Assembly: GCF_900108335.1 (NCBI RefSeq)
Contig: NZ_FNVT01000032.1
Span: 1 to 41,662, forward strand
Length of the DNA stretch: 41,662 bases
Reading direction: 5' to 3'
Source: Nonomuraea solani
GTDB lineage: Bacteria > Actinomycetota > Actinomycetes > Streptosporangiales > Streptosporangiaceae
This document shows positions 1-7,700 of the stretch, piece after piece; the first letter of the stretch is position 1, and each line of letters begins with the position of its first letter. The translations under genes were made by a program, and so were the position numbers. The notes under the pieces are model-generated. The model had not been told where the DNA came from, searched no databases, and worked only from the letters and a program-made list of their open reading frames with translations.

Positions 1-35
1 ACATAAGCTGACTGAAGTCTGGAAGAGGTAGGTAC

Positions 36-329
36 GTGACGAGGCGTCGTAGGCGGTTCTCGCCGGAGTTCAAGGAAGAAGCCATCCGCATGGTGCTGGA
101 GGGCGATCGGACGGTCGCGTCGGTGGCGCGGGAGTTCGACATCAACGCCAGCACCCTGGGCAGCTGGGTGAACCGGCATCGGATTGTGAGCGCTCAGGAG
201 GAACCGCGGCCGGTCTCCGGGCCGGACCGGGCCAGGATCCGGGAGTTGGAGCGAGAGAACGCCGAGCTGCGCGAGAAGTTGATCTTCCTGAAAAAAGCAG
301 CCGCCTTCTTCGCGGCCGAAACTCGATGA
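36..329 (+). CDS. IS3-family transposase OrfA
   Basis: This 97-residue protein is the DNA-binding half of the transposase. It has an N-terminal helix-turn-helix of the HTH_Tnp_1 type (about residues 8-50, including FSPEFKEEAIRMV and a WVNRHR helix) and then a leucine-zipper-like coiled coil (about 66-88) used for multimerisation. The start is GTG, preceded by a purine-rich GGAAGAGG at 21-28. The length is typical for OrfA. The stop overlaps the OrfB start as ATGA. Both reading frames look intact, so the element may still be active if its ends are intact. Confidence 0.88.
   Translation: MTRRRRRFSPEFKEEAIRMVLEGDRTVASVAREFDINASTLGSWVNRHRIVSAQEEPRPVSGPDRARIRELERENAELREKLIFLKKAAAFFAAETR
291..329 (+). 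other. Possible OrfA/OrfB recoding region: A6G tract and ATGA overlap
   Basis: An AAAAAAG tract lies at 291-297, and an ATGA start/stop overlap at 326-329. In IS3 elements a -1 slip on A-AAA-AAG normally fuses OrfA to OrfB. Here the OrfA codons read AAA-AAA-GCA, so the tract is one base out of the canonical heptamer phase and a -1 slip would leave GAA under one tRNA. The -1 frame is open from the tract into OrfB. Either inefficient slippage or translational coupling at ATGA could make OrfB; the sequence does not decide. Confidence 0.45.
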
Positions 330-1210
330 CGCTCGCCATGTACGAGCTCATCGACGCGGAGAAGGCCGACCACAAGATCGCCCGGATGTGCGCCTGGCTG
401 GGCGTGTCCCGCTCGGGCTATTACGAATGGCGCGAGCGGCCGGCCTCGGCTACCACGCAACGCCGCACCCTGCTGGCCGCGCTGGTTGCCGAGATCTTCG
501 CCGACTCGCACGAGACCTACGGTTACCGGCGCGTGCACGCCGCCCTGGGCCGTCGCGGCGAGCACTGCTCGACCGAGCTGGTCCGCGCCCTGATGCGCGA
601 GCAGGGCCTCCTGCCGGCCCAGGTCCGGGCGTTCCGGCCCGCCACCACCGTCCAGGGCGACTTTCGCGGCATTCCCGACCTGGTCGGCCGCGACTTCACC
701 GCTGAGCGGCCGGGCACCAAGCTCGTCGGCGATATCACCTATGTCCGCACCTGGGAGGGCTTCCTCTACCTGGCCACGGTGATCGACTGCCACAGCAAGG
801 CGGTGCTGGGCTGGGCGATGGCCGATCACTACCGCACCGATCTGATCAAGGACGCGATCCGGATGGCCGCCGGCACCGGCCTGCTCCAGCCCGGCGCCGT
901 GTTCCACACCGACCGCGGCTCGAACTACACCTCAGATGAGTTCGGCCGCTACCTGACCGGCCTGAACATCCGCCGCTCGGTCGGCCGCACCGGCGTCTGC
1001 TGGGACAACGCGATGGCCGAGTCGTTCTTCAGCGCGATCAAGAACGAATGGCTGCACCGCTTCGTCTTCACCACCCGAGCCAAGGCGAGACGGCAGGTCA
1101 TCCGCTACATCGAAGGGTTCTACAACCGCCGGCGCCTGCACTCGGCGCTCGGCTACCGGCCGCCCCTGGAGGTACTCAACGAATTCCTCTCAACTCGAAC
1201 AGCCGCATAG
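326..1210 (+). CDS. IS3-family transposase OrfB (DDE integrase core)
   Basis: This 294-residue protein is the catalytic half of the transposase. It has an N-terminal HTH_21-like segment (YGYRRVHAAL, about residues 59-72) and then an rve integrase core. The three acidic residues of the DDE triad are visible in GDITYV, in HTDRGSNYTS, and in the glutamate of WDNAMAESFFS, 35 residues after the second aspartate as is usual in IS3. The C-terminal YIEGFYNRRRLHSALGY signature is typical of the family. The length is normal and there is no internal stop. It overlaps OrfA by four bases. Confidence 0.92.
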   Translation: MTLAMYELIDAEKADHKIARMCAWLGVSRSGYYEWRERPASATTQRRTLLAALVAEIFADSHETYGYRRVHAALGRRGEHCSTELVRALMREQGLLPAQVRAFRPATTVQGDFRGIPDLVGRDFTAERPGTKLVGDITYVRTWEGFLYLATVIDCHSKAVLGWAMADHYRTDLIKDAIRMAAGTGLLQPGAVFHTDRGSNYTSDEFGRYLTGLNIRRSVGRTGVCWDNAMAESFFSAIKNEWLHRFVFTTRAKARRQVIRYIEGFYNRRRLHSALGYRPPLEVLNEFLSTRTAA

Positions 1211-1753
1211 GCTACGCCCATAGGACGGCTGTCCGGAATCACCGTGGCCCCTCACGCCCATGCCTTCATTGAGGCGCCCGCCACGCCCTCCTACGACAGA
1301 GCACACATCGAGAATGGGCCATGGCGCTACTCGAAATACAAGATTCTGCTTTTCCTGCTCACCAAGGACGGCGTGCGCCAGTTGACCCAGCATCTCGACT
1401 TCCTGAAGGCCACCACCCGCAGCCGGGCACGCACCAACTACCGCTACGACGCGTTCACCTCCGTCCAGGTGGCCGAGACCGACAGCGGAGAGAACGTTTT
1501 CGAGCTGACGCTGACCAACGGCGATCCAATCAAGGTCAAGGTGACCGACCCACCCACAGACGTCACCGAGACCGAGGACAAGGACCCGCAAGGCGCGTCC
1601 CAGCGGACTCTCAATACGGCCGGGCTCGGCAACGCCCTGCACGTCCTGGAGGGGGTAGCCGCGGAGGGCAAGGAATGGATCGCCTTCGAACGCCAACGTG
1701 AGAAGCTTCCCCTCGCGGAGGTGAGCAAGGCTGTGAACGCCATCTTCACCTGA
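1211..1753 (+). pseudogene. 3' fragment of a hypothetical gene truncated by the IS
   Basis: The reading frame is open from immediately after the OrfB stop to 1753. The first usable start is a GTG at 1244 with no credible ribosome site, and the protein begins abruptly, as expected if the IS removed the 5' part. The surviving ~169 residues contain WRYSKYKILLFLLTKDGVRQ and a basic stretch, followed by a beta-rich segment (ELTLTNGDPIKVKV) and a C-terminal helix. This resembles the soluble tail of actinobacterial hypothetical proteins, but I do not recognise a named family. It could still be expressed from an IS promoter. Confidence 0.55.
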
Positions 1754-1799
1754 TGAACCAAGCCGGATCGGTGACTTCCGATGATCGCTCATTCTCCAG

Positions 1800-2145
1800 G
1801 CGCGAGCTGAGGCTCGACGGACGGTGGCCGGGTGGCCAATCTGCGCGACGTCGTTGAGGCGTTGATCCGCCGCCTGCATTCTGGTCTCGTAAACCGGCCC
1901 GTCACGGTGCCATGGCTCGGACAGGTCGATGGTGACGCCGATGCCGATTCTGTGCAGCAGGTCATGGAAGTACGTAGTCGCTGTTCTGCATTCAGCCCTA
2001 CAGATCGTCCGGCTCGCTGCTCTTGGATCCGCCGGACCTCGTCAGTTTTCGGCTGGGGGCGCTGTCGAAGCTGACGTGCACCGAGCGTGCCAAGCGAGGA
2101 CCGCTCGATCAGCTCCTCGAACGGCTCATCAGCCGTGCTGTTCAC
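1800..2145 (-). pseudogene. Decayed minus-strand gene remnant in the 1754-2297 gap
   Basis: The 540-base stretch between the truncated gene and the lipoprotein gene has no intact plus-strand gene. On the minus strand a GTG at 2145 opens a protein-like N-terminus (ADEPFEELIERSSLGTLGAR). Near 1975 the coding-like signal switches frame to TYFHDLLHRIGIGVTIDLSE and then NDVAQIGHPATVRRA. The two parts look like one protein broken by a frameshift. The family is not recognised. This rests on amino-acid plausibility only, so it is tentative. Confidence 0.3.
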
Positions 2146-2297
2146 GAGAGCCGATTTTCTCCCCCCATCCGACAGTGGCGATCAAGAGCGGGCGAGCGGG
2201 ATGGATCCGGCGTGTCGGTCGAGCGCACTTCGCCGGACGCTTCGGCGATTTCGTAAATGAGCGGAAGCGTCCGGGCGGCTGGTTAGGCTGCCGTGCC

Positions 2298-2843
2298 ATG
2301 ATGGGCGCCTCGAGTGATCGCCACCGTCCTGTCGCCCGCCTCCCGGCGGGCCTCGCCTGTACGCTCCTGATCTTGACGGCCGTGGCCTGCGCCGCGGAGG
2401 ATGATCCGAGCAATGCCCAGGTCGGCTCCTGCCTCGAAGCGCTCGGTAAGGGCGGCAAGACTCTCCGGGAGGACTTCCACATCGTCGGGTGCACCACCCC
2501 GCAGGCGGCCTACAAGGTGATCAAGAAGGCGAACCGCTGCGACGACGTCACCAACGGATACCTCGTGATGTCCAGCCGCCGGACACGCAGCCAGCTCTGC
2601 CTGACGCTCAACGCGAAGAAGGGTGACTGCTTCTACCAGGAGATCGGCTTTCCCACCGGCAAGGCGTCCAAGGTGACCTGCGGGCCCTCGGCCACCTACC
2701 GGGTGACCAAGGTGTCGGAGGGTGCCGCCGACGCCTCGATCTGCGGCAAGGACGTTCCCAACTGGACCAAGACGCCTGACGAGCTGCCGCGCGCCATCGT
2801 CTACCGCCACCCCGCGCTCACGCTCTGCGCCGACCGGCCATGA
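2298..2843 (+). CDS. LppU/SCO3897-like lipoprotein
   Basis: I chose the ATG at 2298 (with ATG 2301 as the alternative) because it starts a classic export signal. Basic residues come first, then a hydrophobic run (LACTLLILTAVAC). C31 in TAVAC is a plausible but non-ideal lipidation site, since the -3 residue is Ala. The mature part carries an LppU-type pattern: QVGSCLEAL, VGCTTPQAAYKVI, NRCDDV, LCLTLNAKKGDC and VTCGPSATYRV, with paired cysteines probably forming disulfides outside the membrane. The upstream in-frame extension to 1929 has no coding character. Its stop overlaps the next start as ATGA, so the two genes are translationally coupled, pairing an envelope protein with a zeta-like protein. 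The function of LppU proteins is not known. Confidence 0.72.
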   Translation: MMGASSDRHRPVARLPAGLACTLLILTAVACAAEDDPSNAQVGSCLEALGKGGKTLREDFHIVGCTTPQAAYKVIKKANRCDDVTNGYLVMSSRRTRSQLCLTLNAKKGDCFYQEIGFPTGKASKVTCGPSATYRVTKVSEGAADASICGKDVPNWTKTPDELPRAIVYRHPALTLCADRP

Positions 2844-3643
2844 CCTCAGCCCGACCGACCAACTGGGACGAGGCGCTCGGCTTCGAGTCGGCTCTGGACA
2901 TCATCGGCAGCCTCATGGCGTGGTGCACCGCCCGGGACCGGGCCGCGCCGGCCGACGCGTCGTGGCGTGCGTTGCGTGGCCAGTATCGGAGGGAGTTCAC
3001 CGGCCTCGACCCGGCGGACCACGTGGCCGTGGCCAGGGCCGTCAGGGCGCATGGCGCTCGACTGGCGGAGCTGGGCGGTTCGGTCGAGGTCGTCGCCCGG
3101 CCATCGCCGGACACCTACCGGCTCTCCTCGGGTGAGCACGCCCGCGTGTTCGCGGAGACGATCGTCCCGGAGGCGCTGGACGTCGCGGCGCCCAGCCCGG
3201 CGCCGGTCGTCATGATCGTGGCGGGGGAGCAAGGCTCCGGCAGGACGACGCGGGCCCGCCAGATAGCGCGGGACCGGCCCGCGCCCGGCGGCTGGGAGGT
3301 GATCGATCCCGAGATGTACCTCGCCTATCACCCCTACAGCTGGGATCTCGTGCTCCACGACGATGCCGCCGCTGGGGACCGGGTGATGGCCGACGCCCTG
3401 GGATGGTGCGTCCTGGCCGTCGAGCGGGCCATCGCCCGCCGGGCGGACGTCATTCTCGAGGCTGGGGCGGACCGGGATGGTGAGGTGGACGCGTACGCGG
3501 CGATCTTCCGGGCCGCCGGCTATCGCGTCGAGGTGGAGATGACGGCGGTTCCCGAGGCGGTCGCGAGGCTTCGCCTGTTGATCCGCTACCACTGCCGCCA
3601 CGGGAACTGGGAGGTGTTGGAGTCGCCCTCGCCGATCCGGTGA
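2840..3643 (+). CDS. Zeta-toxin-like P-loop protein with altered Walker A
   Basis: This 267-residue protein has an unrecognised helical N-terminal third, then a zeta-toxin/UDP-GlcNAc-kinase-like domain from about residue 120. The P-loop reads GEQGSGRTT, with R135 where the invariant lysine should be. It is followed by VIDPEMYLAYHPYSWDLVLHD, which corresponds to the substrate aspartate and HP region of zeta toxins, then VILEAGADRDGE, and a YRVEVEMTAVPEAVA strand-helix pair. It ends soon after RLLIRYH, so the C-terminal lobe seen in full zeta toxins is missing. The lysine change and truncation suggest weak or no kinase activity. A role as antidote, decoy or regulator of the convergent toxin locus is an inference. 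Its stop is only four bases from the stop of the convergent gene. Confidence 0.68.
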   Translation: MTSARPTNWDEALGFESALDIIGSLMAWCTARDRAAPADASWRALRGQYRREFTGLDPADHVAVARAVRAHGARLAELGGSVEVVARPSPDTYRLSSGEHARVFAETIVPEALDVAAPSPAPVVMIVAGEQGSGRTTRARQIARDRPAPGGWEVIDPEMYLAYHPYSWDLVLHDDAAAGDRVMADALGWCVLAVERAIARRADVILEAGADRDGEVDAYAAIFRAAGYRVEVEMTAVPEAVARLRLLIRYHCRHGNWEVLESPSPIR

Positions 3644-3647
3644 CGGC

Positions 3648-4727
3648 TCACGTCGTGCGATACAGTGCCGCCCTGGCGCGGAACCAGCTCACGGTGTCCA
3701 GTGACGGCGGCCGGTTGCCCGCGTCGCCCAGATGGGCGAGGAAGTCCGCGGACGGGGCCAGCGCGTGCTCACGCAGGTAGTAGGCGACGGCTTCCGACCA
3801 GATCCAGACGCCGTCCGTACGGACGCTCCAGGGAACGACGCTACGGCGGGATCGGTTCACGGCGTCGTCGCGGAGGATCGGATTGTCGCGGATGGTCGCC
3901 GCCGACGTGAGGTAATCCAGGAGACGGTCACGCCGGGCCGGGTCGGTCACGAGCGGGTGATCGGTGTGGAAGCGGGGGCCCGCCTCGCCGTCCACGGCGT
4001 CGTACACGCTCGCCCGATGAAAGCTGTGCGGCGGGACGGGGGCCCACAACAGCGACGACCGCGCCCGGGCTGCCCGCTGGTAGGCCGGTGGGCTCGATGC
4101 GGCGGTGTAGACCTCGACCTGCGGATCGGCCTCGCCCTGCTCGCTCAGCGCGATCTGCGCGCCGAGCGCGAGCAGGCTTGGATCGGTGCCCGCAGCGACC
4201 TCCGCGAGGTAGACGCGCTTGGCGCGAGGCCCCGGGGGACCGCTGGGCGGGAACCGCCAGGCCCGCCACAGCGCGAGAACCCCCGGCCGGTCGGCGACCA
4301 AGCCGATCAGGGCCAGATCCCGCTCGTCGAGCAGGCCGTCCGCGAGCGCCAGATCCCCCGCGTCGGTGAGGTCCAAGCAGCGGCCGATCCGCTCCCGGTG
4401 AGCACGCAGCACGGGCAGCGGCGCCGGGGCGAACTCCCACTCCGGAGCGGGGTCGCCGCTCTGCCGCCGCACCCGGGAGAGCCGGGCGTGATCGGCCCCC
4501 GCGCTGTTCAGCAGGCCCGTCAGCAGGTCGGCGTCGGGGCCGGTCAGGGAGACGTCGCGCTCGACGACTGCCATGGCCATCGACGCGGCCAGGCCACGCA
4601 GGTCCTCGGCCACGAGCCGGTCCCTGGCCTCGGCGATCAGGCCGTCGGGGACCCGCCCGGCCAGCCGCAGCAGCAGCGTGTGACAGTCGGCCACCAGGCT
4701 CGGGAACCGGTACGGGGGCTGGCTCAT
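3648..4727 (-). CDS. Putative immunity protein of the zeta-bearing toxin
   Basis: This 359-residue soluble protein has no signal peptide or membrane helix. The ATG overlaps the toxin stop as ATGA, the arrangement expected of a toxin-immunity pair. The N-terminal half is helical and Leu/Ala-rich. The C-terminal half has FHTDHPLVTDPARRDRLLDY (from H254) and a Trp-rich WSVRTDGVWIWSEAVAYYL stretch. HTDHP also occurs in the toxin's C-terminal domain (H1219), which may be coincidence or a sign of relatedness. I do not recognise the family. Immunity is inferred from position, size and cytosolic character; it could instead be a chaperone or processing partner. Confidence 0.55.
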   Translation of the reverse strand: MSQPPYRFPSLVADCHTLLLRLAGRVPDGLIAEARDRLVAEDLRGLAASMAMAVVERDVSLTGPDADLLTGLLNSAGADHARLSRVRRQSGDPAPEWEFAPAPLPVLRAHRERIGRCLDLTDAGDLALADGLLDERDLALIGLVADRPGVLALWRAWRFPPSGPPGPRAKRVYLAEVAAGTDPSLLALGAQIALSEQGEADPQVEVYTAASSPPAYQRAARARSSLLWAPVPPHSFHRASVYDAVDGEAGPRFHTDHPLVTDPARRDRLLDYLTSAATIRDNPILRDDAVNRSRRSVVPWSVRTDGVWIWSEAVAYYLREHALAPSADFLAHLGDAGNRPPSLDTVSWFRARAALYRTT

Positions 4728-7700
4728 CGTGGTTCCTGCCTCCCCTGACGAGCGGTGGGATCCATGCTAGTGAGGCGGTCGTACAGCTCAGCCACGTCCG
4801 CGAAAGCGCCGAACAGCCCCGGTGACGCCACCTCGACACCGCGGACGATCTCGTAGATCGAATGGTCCTCCGTCGGCAGCATCCAGCCGAGCAGCGCGTG
4901 GGTGAAGTGTTCCTCGGTGACGCCCTCGGGCTGGATCCAGCGGAAGATGGAGTGCAGGCGCGTGGCGGTGCCGGAGATCCCGGCGATGACGGGGAAACCC
5001 GCTTCGGTGGAGACCGTCGTGTACCAGGGGTGGTCGGTGTGCATGCCGTACCGCGCCGTGCCCAGCACCCAGCTCATCGGGTCCCGCGCGTCGCGCCCGG
5101 GATCGTCGTCCGGCCGGGCGAGAAGGTCCGACCAGGGGTCCTCGATGGCCGGGTCGTCCTGGACGTTGCGGACCTCGGCGGACGGGGCAGGCTCCGGAGG
5201 CGCGCCGGACGGTTGCGGTGGCTCGGGCGGGCGCCGCGCGGCGGCCAGTTCGAGCGCGTGCAGCGGCATGTCGCGGTCCAGGAAGTCCTGCGGTGTCCGC
5301 TGGAAGGCGTCGAGTTCCTCGACCGTACGTGACCACCTCGCGGCCTGGCTCTCCTTGAACTCCGCCACGGTGGCGGCCGCGTCCGGCGAATGCGTGCCCA
5401 TGGTGGCGATCTTGAAGATCTCCCTGGAGTTGGCCAGCGGGCGCTCCAGGAGGGGGCGCAACCGGGAGACGTCGAGGCCGGCGCGGGTGGCCGTCTCCGT
5501 CCAGTCGGGCCGTGTGCGCAGCTCGTACAGGGTTTCCTTGAGGGTGAGAGCGTCCTGGCTGAAGAACGCGGCGTTGTAGAGCGCGGTCATCAGCATGCGC
5601 AGGTTGCCGTCCCGGCGCAGGCCGGTCAGCGAGATCCGGTCGCGGCCGACCTGGCCGGGGCTGGTGGGGTCGTCCTTGAAGAACGCCTGCTCGGTGCGGG
5701 CCGCCGGCGTTCCCGGATGGAGCTCCTGATGGAGCGCAGTGAGAACGTCGTACAGCCTGGCCACCGTCCGCTCGGCGGCGGTGCGGGCGGCGGGATCGTG
5801 GTACAGCGCCTCTCCGAGCCTGCGCTCGAACGCCAGCGAGGTCTCCGTCGGGCCGGGAGGTGTCAGCCACGGCGCCGCCATGCCCTCGACCGCGTCCGCC
5901 TCGCGGGCCAGGTGGTCATAGGTCGCGGCGCCATCGGGGTGCTCGGCGCGCTGCCGGTCCAGCGTGGCGCGCAACCGCTCGACCCGGCGGGTGAAGTCCG
6001 TCCGTTCGGCCGGGGTCCACGGACGCTCCCGCTCGGCCCGCAGGGCCTGCTGGGCGCCCGTCCGTCCAAGCCACGCGCCGTCGGGTCCGCGCCGGTTGGA
6101 GAAGATCGTCTCACCGGTACGCAGCCGGATGTGCAACGCGTTGACGATCGCCGGTGGGTCGTCGGACTCCAGCATGCCCACGGTCTTCTCCGACCCGGCG
6201 AACCGGCTGTCGTGCGCCGCCGCGGGCACGAACCGGCCGGCGCCCTGGGTGACCTTCTCACTCAGGTAGCGGGTGAGCACCGAGAGCCGGCTCTGCGCCC
6301 CGGCGGCCGCCACGAACTCAGTCTCCACCCGGTAACCGCGGTCCTGGAAGCTCCTGATGAACTCGCCGGCCTCCCGTGGGTCGCCCAGCGTGGCCTCCAC
6401 GATCACGTTGTAGCCCTTCGCGATGACGTGCTCGAACGCCATCGTCTGCCACTGCTTCGCGATCGGCTGGATGAGGTTGTTCGTCGCCACGTCGTTCCAG
6501 GCCAGCAGCCGCTTGTACGCGGGGTGGAAGTCCTTGAACTCGTCGACGATCAGCCGGATGGCGCCCCCGTGGTTCTGGTACTCGTCGTGGAGGCGGCGGA
6601 TCGTGGTGGACTTGCCCGCGCCCGGCTGGCCCCCGACGACGATCATCGTCGGGGCGGGGGAGCGCATGGCATCGGACAGCTTCTCCCGGACGATCCGGCG
6701 CTCGAAGATATCCCGTAACTCCTCGTCGGTGAGCCGGTGGTCGACGGGGGGCTCCGGAGGGGTCTGCGCTGGTCGCGGCGACGGGTTCGTAGCCGGGCGA
6801 GAAAGCGGGGGAGGGGCGCCGCTCAGGGCCTGCACGAGCTCCGCTTGGGAGGGTACGAGCTCGCCGCCGCGGCGCAGGGTTCCCGATGCCGACGGCTGAG
6901 GCTCGGGGACGGCCTGTGCTGTACGGGCGTTCAGATCGCCGGGAGCTCCAGGGGAGACCGGGTTCGCGGCGGTGGGCGGGGATGGCGTGGCGAAGGGCTG
7001 ACCACCGGCGGCTGCTTGCGGCGCCCCCGCGACAGGTCCCGAAGCGACCCCGCCGCCGCCCCCGCCTGTCCCGCCTGTTCCGCCTGCCCCGGCGCCGGCG
7101 GCGACCGGGGCCGCGCTGGTGGGAGCGCTTGCCGGAGTGGTGGGGGAGCCGGTCGTGACCGGGGTTCCCGGAGCCGCAGGAGCGGCGTTGGCCGTGTGAT
7201 CGGCTGCGACGGGTGGAACGTTCGCAGCCAGGCCGGGAGCAGCGGCGGCGGCTGCGGGCGGCGCGCTCGCCGCTCCCGGACCGGCCGCGGCTCCCGGACC
7301 GGCTGGCGCTCCCGGACCGGCCGCGGCTCCCGGACCGGTCGGCGTCGTGGGCGCGGGGACGCCCGTGCCGGGGCTCGGTGGCGCGTTCGTGGCCAGGTCG
7401 GTCGGGGTGACAGATGTGGCCGAGGCAGCCCCGGTGGTCGGACCGGAGACGGAGTCGGTGCCGCTGCGGCCCGCGTCCGTGGCCGAGGCCGTCGTGTGCG
7501 CGGTCTCCAAGGCGCTGTGAGGGTTGGCGATCGCGCTGAGGACGTCGACGCTGAACGGGCTGATCGTGTTCGTACGACCGGCGCCCGCCGCCATCCCGCC
7601 CAGCACCCCCTCCACCGAGGGCAGCTCCCATTTGCCGTACACCAGGCCGTTGGCCGCCACCCCCGCCGGCACCGACACCGCTCCGTTGGTGAGAGCGCCC

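Larger units (their letters stand above)
1..1243 (+). mobile_element. IS3-family insertion sequence, ends unresolved
   Basis: The element carries the two-gene OrfA/OrfB arrangement of IS3-family elements, with OrfB beginning in the -1 frame relative to OrfA. Only 35 bases precede OrfA, so the left terminal repeat probably lies partly or wholly outside the window. The right end should fall between the OrfB stop and about 1245, because coding sequence of an unrelated protein starts there in an open frame. I could not find a convincing terminal inverted-repeat pair or a target duplication. Confidence 0.8.

Noticed and set aside
194..907. Long minus-strand frame through the transposase
   Set aside because: It is antisense to a well-recognised OrfB and its Gly/His/Ala-rich product is typical of shadow frames in GC-rich genes.
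7260..7345. Possible CRISPR-like array from regularly spaced repeats
   Set aside because: The units are 18-base direct tandem repeats in frame, encoding a protein linker, with no spacers.
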